Shown piece after piece: positions 45,892 to 55,574 of a stretch of 64,000 bases of DNA. The notes under the pieces are model-generated. The model made no database searches. It worked only from the letters and a program-made list of their open reading frames with translations, and was not told the DNA's origin. Every line of letters begins with the position of its first letter. The first letter of the stretch is position 1. The DNA comes from Roseburia sp. GTDB lineage: Bacteria; Bacillota; Clostridia; Oscillospirales; Ruminococcaceae. Location: the NCBI GenBank assembly GCA_023666265.1, contig JAMPCH010000003.1, positions 27,743 through 91,742 of the forward strand. Reading direction: 5' to 3'. The translations under genes were made by a program, and so were the position numbers.

Positions 45892-45976
45892 TATTAAAAC
45901 GAGCGAGAAGGGGATTTTGTCACAAAAATTAAAAAAATTTTATAAAATTTTTTCGGGGAATCGGGGAGGGGTAAAA

Positions 45977-46010
45977 TTTTTCCCTTGCTCCGGGCGGGGC
46001 AAGGGGAAAA
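45977..46010. other. hairpin between toxin-remnant region and sigma gene
   Basis: TTTTCCCTTGC pairs imperfectly with GCAAGGGGAAAA across a GC-rich loop. It could terminate transcription of the toxin-remnant region on the minus strand, although the T-run is poor. Confidence 0.45.
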
Positions 46011-46049
46011 TGAAAGATTGAATCGGGTTATGGTGATGTGGGGACAGAA

Positions 46050-46187
46050 TTCGCCGATCTTCGCGATACGGTCGCCCGCATAGTCGCAGCGGTATTCCCG
46101 AGCGTTCAACTGTTGTCCGCTCCGGGCGGTAACTCTGATGAGCTTGCTTCGCGCGTTGTAGGTGTAAAAGTCGGTAGCCGTGCCGTT
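46050..46187 (-). pseudogene. RHS/YD-repeat fragment
   Basis: Read on the minus strand directly after the stop of the immunity-like gene at 46188, the segment gives NGTATDFYTYNARSKLIRVT and LNAREYRCDYAGDRIAKIGE. The YTYNAR..L..V and Y.YD..G.R.. spacing is the YD repeat of RHS toxins. Base composition is GC-rich like the host, unlike the AT-rich genes beside it. It is an isolated piece of a once larger RHS protein, with no start or flanking repeats. Confidence 0.65.
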
Positions 46188-46712
46188 TTATTTTACAACA
46201 ATTTCGTTTCTTAAGAACACTTCCGACGTATCGGTTTTAAAACGCCAAAAGCCCGAAAGTTCTCGATTAAGCCGCGTTTCATCTCCATATATAAATAAAT
46301 CATTAAATTGAACATACGCGGATATACGTGTCGACATATCGTCTATTGCTAAAAATGTAATTTTATAATTAGGCGTATATAATTTAATCCCAATGTCGCA
46401 TTTTGCGCGCCAACTATCATTATTGAATTTCCAACAGTTAGTGTCGCGTAATAATATGATTTTAATAATCGGCTCCTCGATTTGAGCCGTGGCATATTTT
46501 CCCAAACAATCACACTCTAATTGTTTTACAATATGCAAACACGCATAATCGTCATTGTCAAGCTCATATGTCGGCTTGTTAAAGATTTGAAACATCTCAT
46601 TACTAATGCTGATATAAGAATCGAGCGTTATGTTACCTTTTTCAACAAAGTAAATTTGTTCAATTATTCTTCCGCTTATTTGCTTTAAAAGAGAATATTC
46701 GTCCGTAGACAT
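46188..46712 (-). CDS. immunity-like protein 3 of the toxin-remnant region
   Basis: The 174-residue protein (ATG at 46712; the frame is open further but through the HINT fragment in another frame) is AT-rich and has no signal peptide. It ends VFLRNEIVVK. I do not recognise a family, but it lies between a pretoxin-HINT fragment and an RHS fragment, exactly where orphan immunity genes lie in RHS toxin loci. No ribosome site is visible before the ATG, so expression is doubtful. Confidence 0.55.
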   Translation of the reverse strand: MSTDEYSLLKQISGRIIEQIYFVEKGNITLDSYISISNEMFQIFNKPTYELDNDDYACLHIVKQLECDCLGKYATAQIEEPIIKIILLRDTNCWKFNNDSWRAKCDIGIKLYTPNYKITFLAIDDMSTRISAYVQFNDLFIYGDETRLNRELSGFWRFKTDTSEVFLRNEIVVK

Positions 46713-46725
46713 CGTATTATTTATA

Positions 46726-46816
46726 TTATATATCACAAATAGCCTCCGCGTCCAAATAAAATACGACATTGTACGCCCAAACTTTATTGCCGACTTCAAT
46801 TACGTCAATACGTTTT
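46726..46816 (-). pseudogene. second pretoxin-HINT fragment
   Basis: On the minus strand the segment reads KRIDVIEVGNKVWAYNV and then a TAA at 46726. It is nearly identical in protein sequence to the middle of the larger fragment at 47324-47578 (KRIDEIEVGDKVWAYNV). Hint domains self-cleave to release polymorphic toxin tips; only this core strand pair remains. Upstream, an AGGAGG (46879-46884) precedes a 13-codon frame reading NLLDAAVQYFEK, probably the scar of another gene. Confidence 0.65.
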
Positions 46817-46894
46817 TATTATATTACATTTTATTTTTCAAAATACTGCACAGCCGCATCTAATAAATTTATCGTTATCCTCCTAATTATGAAA

Positions 46895-47314
46895 TTACTC
46901 ATTACTTATTTCTAGAGTTTCAAATACAATAATAATTTTATCCCCGCTACCAAGCAAAAATTCGATTGAAAAACAATCTGATATATCATATCTTTTGCCT
47001 GTAAAACCTTGGCTTGGTTTCGTTAGATTTGAATCCTGCCTTAATTGGAATTCCAACATATCTTTTATACTTGCGATTATATAATTATCATTGATTTGGT
47101 AACAATCAAGTATTGTATCACGATCATTATTAGACCAAAGATTCATTCCAGTAAAATTAAAACATATAACTCCTTTAAAGCAAATTGTTGTATATGTTCT
47201 GTTATGTAAATGAAGTTTCATGTTTACAGTTTGGTTTAAAACATCAGCTTCGATACTCAATAAAATAGAATCGTGCATTTGCACCGAATACAATTTATTA
47301 ATTACATTATCCAT
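46895..47314 (-). CDS. immunity-like protein 2 (paralogue of the 47582 gene)
   Basis: The 139-residue AT-rich gene encodes a beta-rich protein with VQMHDSILLSIEAD near its start, followed by alternating strands and a C-terminal GSGDKIIIVFETLEI. The MHDS..LSIEAD and F..V pattern is shared with the 128-residue neighbour at 47582 (LHDGSIESFDYN) and resembles Imm50-type immunity proteins. It lies 10 bases after a pretoxin-HINT fragment. The ATG at 47314 has only a weak ribosome site. The likely role, neutralising a cognate toxin tip, is inferred from fold pattern and context. Confidence 0.6.
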   Translation of the reverse strand: MDNVINKLYSVQMHDSILLSIEADVLNQTVNMKLHLHNRTYTTICFKGVICFNFTGMNLWSNNDRDTILDCYQINDNYIIASIKDMLEFQLRQDSNLTKPSQGFTGKRYDISDCFSIEFLLGSGDKIIIVFETLEISNE

Positions 47315-47323
47315 TATCCATTA

Positions 47324-47578
47324 TTATACATTACTCCCATTCATTAAGTATGTATCGTGGCTCAGCAGTATTTCATCAACAGAATGAACATAAACCTTTG
47401 TAACGGATTTAAGCTCGATTTCTCCGGTTTCAACATTATATGCCCAAACCTTGTCGCCAACCTCAATTTCGTCAATGCGTTTCTGACCGTCCTCAACTGC
47501 TACAAGCGTATCGCCTGTAAAGCAAGACTGTTTAGGGGTAGTGTATGCACTGAAGAATCCCGCTACTTCACAACTTAA
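47324..47578 (-). pseudogene. pretoxin-HINT (PT-HINT) fragment
   Basis: On the minus strand a 84-codon open segment begins FLSCEVAGFFSAYTTPKQSC, continues FTGDTLVAVEDGQKRIDEIE and VGDKVWAYNVETGEIELKSV and ends YLMNGSNV with a TAA at 47324. C-x-x-G-T/D-T-L-V-x-x-E-D-G with IEVGDKVWAYN is the Hint domain that sits between RHS/adhesin regions and the C-terminal toxin of polymorphic toxins, including the catalytic Cys. It starts directly after the preceding immunity-like gene with no promoter or start and lacks the rest of the Hint fold, so it is an orphan module junction. Confidence 0.75.
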
Positions 47579-47581
47579 AAA

Positions 47582-47968
47582 CTAAATACGCTCAAAGTAT
47601 ATTGCATCACACACCACTAATATTTTACTTCCATCAACAAACTCAAACTCCACAGCTAACGGGGAGGAAATTGATATTGAGTTACCCACACGTAAGTTTG
47701 GAATCGAGTTACAATCAATATTCCTCCATCCATTTAATTCGTTTCGACAGTCTATTGAATAAATACGAGAATTATTGATTGAACAAAAACACACATTATC
47801 GAATAACAGTTTTGCTGTGTCAGACCTACATGAATTATCTATTGTTGTTGAAACGATAATCTTAATTGAAAATTCGGTTAGATTATAATCGAAGCTTTCA
47901 ATTGAGCCATCATGTAATGAATAACTCTCAGACAATATCATTGATGCATTCGATGCATTAAAAAACAA
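47582..47968 (-). CDS. immunity-like protein 1 (Imm50-like pattern)
   Basis: The 128-residue AT-rich protein starts at a TTG (47968) preceded by AGGAAGTGAT; the stop codon of the frameshifted toxin-like tail lies inside this ribosome site, the usual toxin-immunity junction. SYSLHDGSIESFDYN, KLLFDNVCFCSI and the C-terminal EFEFVDGSKILVVCDAIYFERI are shared in outline with the protein at 46895. An immunity role is inferred from position and shared fold pattern. Confidence 0.6.
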   Translation of the reverse strand: MFFNASNASMILSESYSLHDGSIESFDYNLTEFSIKIIVSTTIDNSCRSDTAKLLFDNVCFCSINNSRIYSIDCRNELNGWRNIDCNSIPNLRVGNSISISSPLAVEFEFVDGSKILVVCDAIYFERI

Positions 47969-47979
47969 ACAATCACTTC

Positions 47980-48263
47980 CTAAAAATAGATTTCTGCGTA
48001 TACTTTTGGAACTTTATCTCCAGGATAAAAATGTGTATGATCTTTGTTCTTTTTCCCTTTATCAAGATCTATAATATGATAATGTGGACCATCGATTTAA
48101 CTACTTTATCCCAATGGTCATGTATATGAAAAAATCCCACTCCAATATTTGGCACAATGTCCCAACCATTAATCTGCAAATTCAAAGTATCACCTTCAAA
48201 ATAAATGAGCGCATATACCCACGTCCCATAATCCATTTTACCATACCCCGCCGCTTTTGTCAA
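47980..48263 (-). pseudogene. frameshifted toxin-like C-terminal tail
   Basis: One frame reads YGKMDYGTWVYALIYFEGD and ends FFHIHDHWDKVVK near 48100; the next frame continues IDGPHYHIIDLDKGKK, then DHTHFYPGDKVPKV, and stops at 47980. Adding one A to the AAA run near 48100 joins them into one sequence. Clustered His and Asp residues (HIHDHW, PHYH, DHTHF) suggest a metal-dependent nuclease-like tip of a polymorphic toxin, followed at once by an immunity-like gene. No start codon is visible; a promoter-like sequence overlaps its 5' end. Confidence 0.5.
48235..48263 (-). promoter_or_regulatory. promoter-like sequence at the 5' edge of the toxin-remnant region
   Basis: On the minus strand TTGACA (48258-48263), 17 bases, TAAAAT (48235-48240). 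It could supply transcripts for the immunity-like genes downstream. Confidence 0.5.
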
Positions 48264-48281
48264 CCGCTTTCGGACGGAAAG

Positions 48282-48318
48282 AAAAAAAGAGGAAGAGGGG
48301 ACTTCTCCCTTCTTCCTC
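48282..48318 (-). terminator. clpB operon terminator
   Basis: Read on the minus strand a GA-rich stem (48289-48318) is followed by seven T residues (48282-48288). It now stands 186 bases past the clpB stop because the MITE lies in between. Confidence 0.75.
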
Positions 48319-48327
48319 CGAAGTTTA

Positions 48328-48498
48328 GGCTACACCGCGCAATTATTGTCGTTCGAGTGGCAGTCAGATTTTTCGTCAGATTGTACAGATTTTATGCAGG
48401 AAGGCTGACGCCTTTCAAAGAAAATTTGTGCAATATGGCGGAAAATATGGCTGTCAATCGGACGGCAAAGCCGCAGGCGGTAATTGTGCGGTGTTGCC
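48328..48498 (+). mobile_element. 171-bp MITE, copy 1, between clpB and its terminator
   Basis: The element begins GGCTACACCGCGCAATTATT and ends GGTAATTGTGCGGTGTTGCC; the ends are inverted repeats matching at about 16 of 20 positions. It is flanked by TTTA on both sides (48324-48327 and 48499-48502), a likely 4-bp target duplication. A second copy of identical length and about 90 percent identity is at 55211-55381. It has no transposase and lies 5 bases past the clpB stop codon. Confidence 0.85.
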
Positions 48499-48503
48499 TT
48501 TAT

Positions 48504-51101
<2,598 letters not shown>

Positions 51102-51118
51102 AAGCTCATCGCCTTTCC

Positions 51119-51778
51119 TTAAATAATAACAATACCGTTTTTGAGATAATCGTAATAGCGCTCGACGGAGCGTTCGGCGGCGATCCGTCGATCCTCGATG
51201 TTCGCGAAATAGATCTTTAAAATTTCGTCGAACATTTTAATGTACCCCGCGATCGCGCGGGCGATCTCCTCGTCCGTCTGATGCTCCCGTTCGTGAGGGA
51301 GGCGAAAGATCCGCGAAAATCGTCCGTCCTCGATCGTATAAGTGATCCCCTCCGGGAAAAAGCGAACGATATGCGAGTTCTCGAGCTCCGCCCAGAGCGT
51401 CAGGAAGTCGGTAAGATCGGCTTTGAGCCGATCCGACTGGGTACGGAAGGAGACGCGAAGCTGACCGATCGTTTTTTCAAAGCTTCGATAAAGCTCGAGA
51501 CTGTACCGAATGACGGGCTTATACTTATACTTGAGGGCGGAGCGGATCGAAAGCATCGCGTCCGAGGACTGCTCCTGTACCAAAAAGTCCTCGTCCATCA
51601 TTCGCTCGATCGCGCCGAAGATCCCGCTGATCCGCTTTTCGGGCGTCGTATACGAGACCGCCTCGGCGAGGATACCGTTGATGAGCGCGGATCGGCTGGT
51701 ACGCATGGAATACGCGAGCCGATCGACCGCTTCTACGACCTCGTCCGAGAGGACAAGACTGTAAACGCTTTTCTTCAT
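51119..51778 (-). CDS. ribbon-helix-helix domain protein upstream of clpB
   Basis: The 219-residue protein starts at the ATG at 51778 after AGGTGG. Its first 45 residues (SVYSLVLSDEVVEAVDRLAY, then RTSRSALINGILAEAV) form a CopG-like DNA-binding domain; the rest is helical, with a long central segment and no recognisable enzyme motif. It is cotranscribed with clpB, 17 bases away. A regulator of the operon, or a partner protein with a DNA-binding head, is plausible; I know no named family. Confidence 0.7.
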   Translation of the reverse strand: MKKSVYSLVLSDEVVEAVDRLAYSMRTSRSALINGILAEAVSYTTPEKRISGIFGAIERMMDEDFLVQEQSSDAMLSIRSALKYKYKPVIRYSLELYRSFEKTIGQLRVSFRTQSDRLKADLTDFLTLWAELENSHIVRFFPEGITYTIEDGRFSRIFRLPHEREHQTDEEIARAIAGYIKMFDEILKIYFANIEDRRIAAERSVERYYDYLKNGIVII

Positions 51779-51797
51779 CGAGACCACCTTTCTTTGA

Positions 51798-51959
51798 GGG
51801 CGTGTTGGCGCGATCACGAAACGTCCGTCTTACAGGCAGATTTTCCGTCTTTCTTCGTTAAAAATCCTTGAAATACATACAGTATTCCTGCGGATTTTTG
51901 CCTCGAAATACGAAAAATCTGCCTGCAATCCGAACATTTCGGATCACGTCAACAAGCCC
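51798..51959. repeat. 162-bp near-palindromic element in the clpB operon leader
   Basis: The left end GGGCGTGTTGGCGCGATCACG reads inversely at the right end (CGGATCACGTCAACAAGCCC), and further inside TACAGGCAGATTTT pairs with AAAATCTGCCTGCA, giving arms of over 50 bases with few mismatches. It lies between the operon promoter and the ribosome site, so it must be transcribed as a long hairpin. It looks like a MITE; no target duplication is clear. Confidence 0.8.
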
Positions 51960-51971
51960 TTATTTTCATTC

Positions 51972-52000
51972 AGTATACCACAAATTTTAAAACTTGTCAA
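51972..52000 (-). promoter_or_regulatory. clpB operon promoter
   Basis: On the minus strand TTGACA (51995-52000), 17 bases, TATACT (51972-51977). Confidence 0.85.
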
Positions 52001-52057
52001 TAGCTTTATATAATTTTATTTACGGATTATTAAGATTTTTATGAAGCCCGAAATCTC

Positions 52058-52086
52058 TTGAAATTTTTCGTCGCGTTTGATATAAT
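52058..52086 (+). promoter_or_regulatory. promoter of the VanY-type gene
   Basis: TTGAAA (52058-52063), 17 bases, TATAAT (52081-52086). It rules out in-frame starts upstream of 52090. Confidence 0.8.
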
Positions 52087-52123
52087 AGATGCAACAGACG
52101 ATGAGAAAGGGTGCGGGGCGATC

Positions 52124-52855
52124 GTGAGAAATATCAAAAAAATTATGCTCGTTAATCTGCTGTTGCTGGCTTTATTCGTCGGAGCTCGCGTATTGATCGC
52201 GTATGTCCCGAACCGTCGGGAGCTTCTTCGCCGCGCTCAAGAGGCTTACGCCCAAAACGGGGAGAGCGAGGCGGATAACCGCTGGGCGTATTTTTTGATA
52301 AACGCCGAACACCCGCTCCCCGAGGATTACGCGCCCGCGCTCTCGGCGGTACAGGATACTTTTATGATGGACGAGCGCTGCGCCGCCTATGCGCGGGAGA
52401 TGATCGCGGCGGCGGAGGCGGACGGAGTACGCCTAAAGGTCGTCTCCGCGTATCGTAGCATCCAAAAACAGCGGGAAAACCTCGACGCTTATATCCTTCG
52501 GCTCGAGAACGAGGGGCATAGCCCCGATCAGGCGGAAAAGCTCGCGCGCGAGGAGATCGCCGAGCCGGGAACGAGCGAGCATAACGCGGGTCTCGCGCTC
52601 GATATTTTAACGGAGGATTGGTGGGATGACCACGACGACGTGACCGCCGATTTTGAGAACACCGAGGAATATCTTTGGCTCTCGGCGCACGCGCACGAAT
52701 ACGGCTTTATCCTTCGCTACCCGAAGGGGTATGAGAAGGTGACCGATTATGTATACGAGCCTTGGCATTATCGTTTCGTCGGCGTGTATTACGCGGAGCG
52801 TATCCGAGAATCGGGACTTCCGTTTGAGTACTATTACATCAGCGGCGAAAAATAA
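52124..52855 (+). CDS. membrane-anchored D-Ala-D-Ala carboxypeptidase, VanY/DacB family
   Basis: The 243-residue protein starts at a GTG (52124) preceded by GCGGGGCGATC; earlier in-frame codons lie within the promoter. A membrane anchor (about residues 7-27) is followed by the LD/DD-carboxypeptidase domain with LKVVSAYRSIQKQR, the zinc motif EPGTSEHNAGLALDI and EPWHYRFVG. These His, Asp and Glu residues bind the catalytic zinc. It trims the terminal D-alanine of peptidoglycan stems on the outer face of the membrane. A single gene. Confidence 0.92.
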   Translation: MRNIKKIMLVNLLLLALFVGARVLIAYVPNRRELLRRAQEAYAQNGESEADNRWAYFLINAEHPLPEDYAPALSAVQDTFMMDERCAAYAREMIAAAEADGVRLKVVSAYRSIQKQRENLDAYILRLENEGHSPDQAEKLAREEIAEPGTSEHNAGLALDILTEDWWDDHDDVTADFENTEEYLWLSAHAHEYGFILRYPKGYEKVTDYVYEPWHYRFVGVYYAERIRESGLPFEYYYISGEK

Positions 52856-52948
52856 ATTTTTTTGTCGTGCAATAAAACGCCCTTTTAAATTGTATTATAA
52901 GTAGAAGACTTTTTAAGGATGAGCCATCATCGGAAAGGAAGGATAAAA

Positions 52949-55210
52949 ATGACAAAAAAGAGAAAGTTCGCCGTACCGCTTATCGCCGCGCTGATCCTCG
53001 GCGGCTGTAACGCCGCCGCGCCCGTGCTCGAGACGGAGACCGCCCCGCCGACGCAGTCCGAGGCGACGGAGCCGCTCCTGTCCCAAAAAGAGGAAACGAG
53101 CGCCCCGAAGGAGGAAGCAAGCGCCGCGCCCGAGGAAGGAAACGGGAGCTTAGACACCATATCGTTTCAAAAGCTGATGAAAACGCCGCTCTCGTTCGAG
53201 GACGGGGTTCTGGATTATTTTTGGATCCCCGAAACGCTGAACTGGTCGACGGTTCGCTACGCCTCGGAGACGGAGCTGTACCTGACCGATTGCAGTCCGA
53301 AGTTCAGAAGCTCTTGCCGCGAGCTGGGGGAAAACGCGCTCGCCGACGCGAAAAAGCTTTCGACCGTCGAGGGCTGGTACGGGATGAGCGGAGTGTATTT
53401 TGACGATCCGCTCCTTAAGATCGGCGCGATAGAGAATGAGAACGAGATCCCCGTCGAATCGGTGGGAACGGTGTGTAATCTTTACTTCAACGAGCCGCGC
53501 GTTTTTCGGGGATTTCTTCGCCGAACCGTCGACGGCGCGGAATGTATCCTCGACCCCGCGTATATGGACGAGATCCCGCTCCTGTCCGACTCGGAAAGGG
53601 ATCTGACCTTTACGGTCAACGGCGAGACGATGATCGCGGATACGATCGCGCTCACCTTCGAGGGTTCGACGAGCGAACCGATCGACGACGCGATCGGCGA
53701 AGCTTACGTCTACGCGGAATTTTCGTTTACCGATCTTGAAATAAACTATAATACCGGCTCGGGCTATCAAAATCGCGGGTATTTCTTGACCGACGTAAAG
53801 CTCCTGACCGAGGATACCGCTTCCGTCCTTCGCGGCGATTATATTTTTGAGCAGGAGTACGATCCGGCGGACGAAGCGTCGCTTCTCTATCAAGGCTTAA
53901 CGGAGGGCTTCGCTTCGCTCCGCGACGAAAAGACCTGTGGGATCGTCCTTTTGGATCTGGATTTCGACGGGTCGCCCGAGGTGCTTGTTTCCCGCGCCGT
54001 TTATGAGGAGGACGCGAAGTTTTTCTCGCATACGGACGTGGACGTATACCGTTTTGAGAACGGGGAATTTACTTACCTCGATACGATCCGTTCGATCGCG
54101 CGAAGGGCGGATGGCGAGACCTCCGGCTCTTCCGCGTACCTCGGCTTAAAAACGCTCGCGGACGGGTCGAGGGCTTGGTTCGCTATGACGGACGAGGAGA
54201 TCACCGACGAGGAAAAGGGCGGACACCTCGAAAGCGGAAAGCTCTTTCGCTTAGAAAACGGCAAGATCCGCGAGGAAGAGATCTTCTCACTTTGGCAGGA
54301 TCTTGATCGGGGCGAAACGACGACCTATTTCGGCGACGAAGCCGTAACGTTGCCGACGGACTGGGAGGGAAGCAACTATGAAACGCCGTGGGGGATCATT
54401 GAAAGATACTATACGTATGATTTTTATTACTCCGTTAAAAATCTGTACTGCGCCGATATTGAGGAAAAATTCTTTTTATACAGCGACTGGCTGATCCCGA
54501 TCACGTCTTATAATAATGGTAGTCGCTCGTTCGGGACGGAGTTCCTTTCCCCCTCGGCGCGGGATATTTCGATACAGCTCGGGCGGTTGACGGATTCCTA
54601 TTATTACGGGGATTATAGCGCCGGGGACGGCGGATATGTTTATGACTTTCACGAGATCGCCGCGATGAAGCCCGTGATCTATCTGTACCCCGAGGAAGAG
54701 ACCGAGGTCGCCGTCTCGGTGGACTTCCCGAGCGGCGGCGGGCTGACCTGTACCTATCCCGAATATCGGGACGGCTGGCGCGTGACCGCGCTCCCCGACG
54801 GGACGCTCTTTGACGAGGACGGGAACGAGTACTACTGTCTTTATTGGGAAGGGGAGGGTCTCCCGCTCCCCGATATGACGGAGGGCTGGTGTGTTCCCGG
54901 GGAGGATACGGCGGACTTTTTGCGCGAAAAGCTACTTGAGATCGGGCTTACCGCTCGCGAGGCGAACGAAATGATCATCTACTGGCTCCCGCAGATGCGG
55001 GGAAATCCGTATAACCTGATCTCCTTCCGCTTTGAGGATTATTCCCGCGCCGCGCCGCTTACCGTTTCTCCCGCGCCCGATACGGTGATCCGCGTCTTTA
55101 TGACCTATACGCCCGCCGAGGAATGGGTCGAGCTCTCCCCACAGGCGCTTTCATACATCGAGCGAAACGGTTTTACGCTCGTAGAATGGGGCGGGTGCGA
55201 GATTTCTTAA
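52949..55210 (+). CDS. large uncharacterised lipoprotein with KPVIYLYP domain
   Basis: The 753-residue protein (ATG at 52949 after GGAAGGATAAA) has a lipobox LILGGCN and a 50-residue Glu/Pro/Ala-rich linker. The middle part includes LLDLDFDGSPEVLVSR, a calcium-loop-like segment as in the lipoprotein at 28002. From about residue 590 it carries a conserved but unnamed domain: AMKPVIYLYPEEETEVAV, CTYPEYRDGWRVTALPDG and EYYCLYWEGEG. I know this block from many bacterial secreted proteins without function. Its stop codon lies in the target duplication of MITE copy 2. Confidence 0.8.
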   Translation: MTKKRKFAVPLIAALILGGCNAAAPVLETETAPPTQSEATEPLLSQKEETSAPKEEASAAPEEGNGSLDTISFQKLMKTPLSFEDGVLDYFWIPETLNWSTVRYASETELYLTDCSPKFRSSCRELGENALADAKKLSTVEGWYGMSGVYFDDPLLKIGAIENENEIPVESVGTVCNLYFNEPRVFRGFLRRTVDGAECILDPAYMDEIPLLSDSERDLTFTVNGETMIADTIALTFEGSTSEPIDDAIGEAYVYAEFSFTDLEINYNTGSGYQNRGYFLTDVKLLTEDTASVLRGDYIFEQEYDPADEASLLYQGLTEGFASLRDEKTCGIVLLDLDFDGSPEVLVSRAVYEEDAKFFSHTDVDVYRFENGEFTYLDTIRSIARRADGETSGSSAYLGLKTLADGSRAWFAMTDEEITDEEKGGHLESGKLFRLENGKIREEEIFSLWQDLDRGETTTYFGDEAVTLPTDWEGSNYETPWGIIERYYTYDFYYSVKNLYCADIEEKFFLYSDWLIPITSYNNGSRSFGTEFLSPSARDISIQLGRLTDSYYYGDYSAGDGGYVYDFHEIAAMKPVIYLYPEEETEVAVSVDFPSGGGLTCTYPEYRDGWRVTALPDGTLFDEDGNEYYCLYWEGEGLPLPDMTEGWCVPGEDTADFLREKLLEIGLTAREANEMIIYWLPQMRGNPYNLISFRFEDYSRAAPLTVSPAPDTVIRVFMTYTPAEEWVELSPQALSYIERNGFTLVEWGGCEIS

Positions 55211-55381
55211 GGCTACACCGCATAATTATTGTCGTTCGAGTGGCAGTCAGATTTTTTGTCAGATTGTACAGAATATTTGCAGGAAGGCTGACGCCTTTCA
55301 AAAAAATTCTGTGCAATATGGCGAAAAAGATGGCTGTCAATCGGATGGCAAAGGCGTAGCCGGTAATTGTGCGGTGTTGCC
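55211..55381 (+). mobile_element. 171-bp MITE, copy 2, at the stop codon of the lipoprotein gene
   Basis: Same length, orientation and terminal inverted repeats as copy 1. It is flanked by TTAA at 55207-55210 and 55382-55385, a 4-bp target duplication; the left TTAA contains the stop codon TAA of the upstream gene, so the insertion left the protein intact. Confidence 0.88.
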
Positions 55382-55396
55382 TTAATCACATAAGAT

Positions 55397-55431
55397 AACA
55401 AAAACCACCGGCTTGATCGGTGGTTTTTGTT
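55397..55431 (+). terminator. terminator past MITE copy 2
   Basis: AACAAAAACCACCG pairs with CGGTGGTTTTTGTT. It is nearly the same hairpin as at 59597-59631. Confidence 0.85.
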
Positions 55432-55449
55432 AAAATTAACGATTTCCTC

Positions 55450-55478
55450 TTGAAAAAAGGAATAAAATATGTTATACT
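55450..55478 (+). promoter_or_regulatory. promoter of the hybrid kinase gene
   Basis: TTGAAA (55450-55455), 17 bases, TATACT (55473-55478). The leader to 55574 is about 90 bases. Confidence 0.8.
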
Positions 55479-55574
55479 GTAATAAATCTTATATGCCTCG
55501 TCGATATGCGGTGAGCGGTGTCGGCGATAAATTCCCATCGGACGATCGGTGGAAGCTTTGACGGAGGCTTCGAT

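Noticed and set aside
46050..48263. Toxin-remnant region as an active mobile element or prophage
   Set aside because: No integrase, transposase, structural gene or end repeats; all parts are RHS-toxin modules or immunity-like genes.
52058..52123. Upstream extension of the VanY-type protein from 52058
   Set aside because: These codons coincide with the minus-35 and minus-ten boxes of a consensus promoter.
55518..55574. GTG at 55518 as start of the hybrid kinase
   Set aside because: The ATG at 55575 has GGAGG at correct spacing; the upstream 19 codons lie in the leader without a ribosome site.
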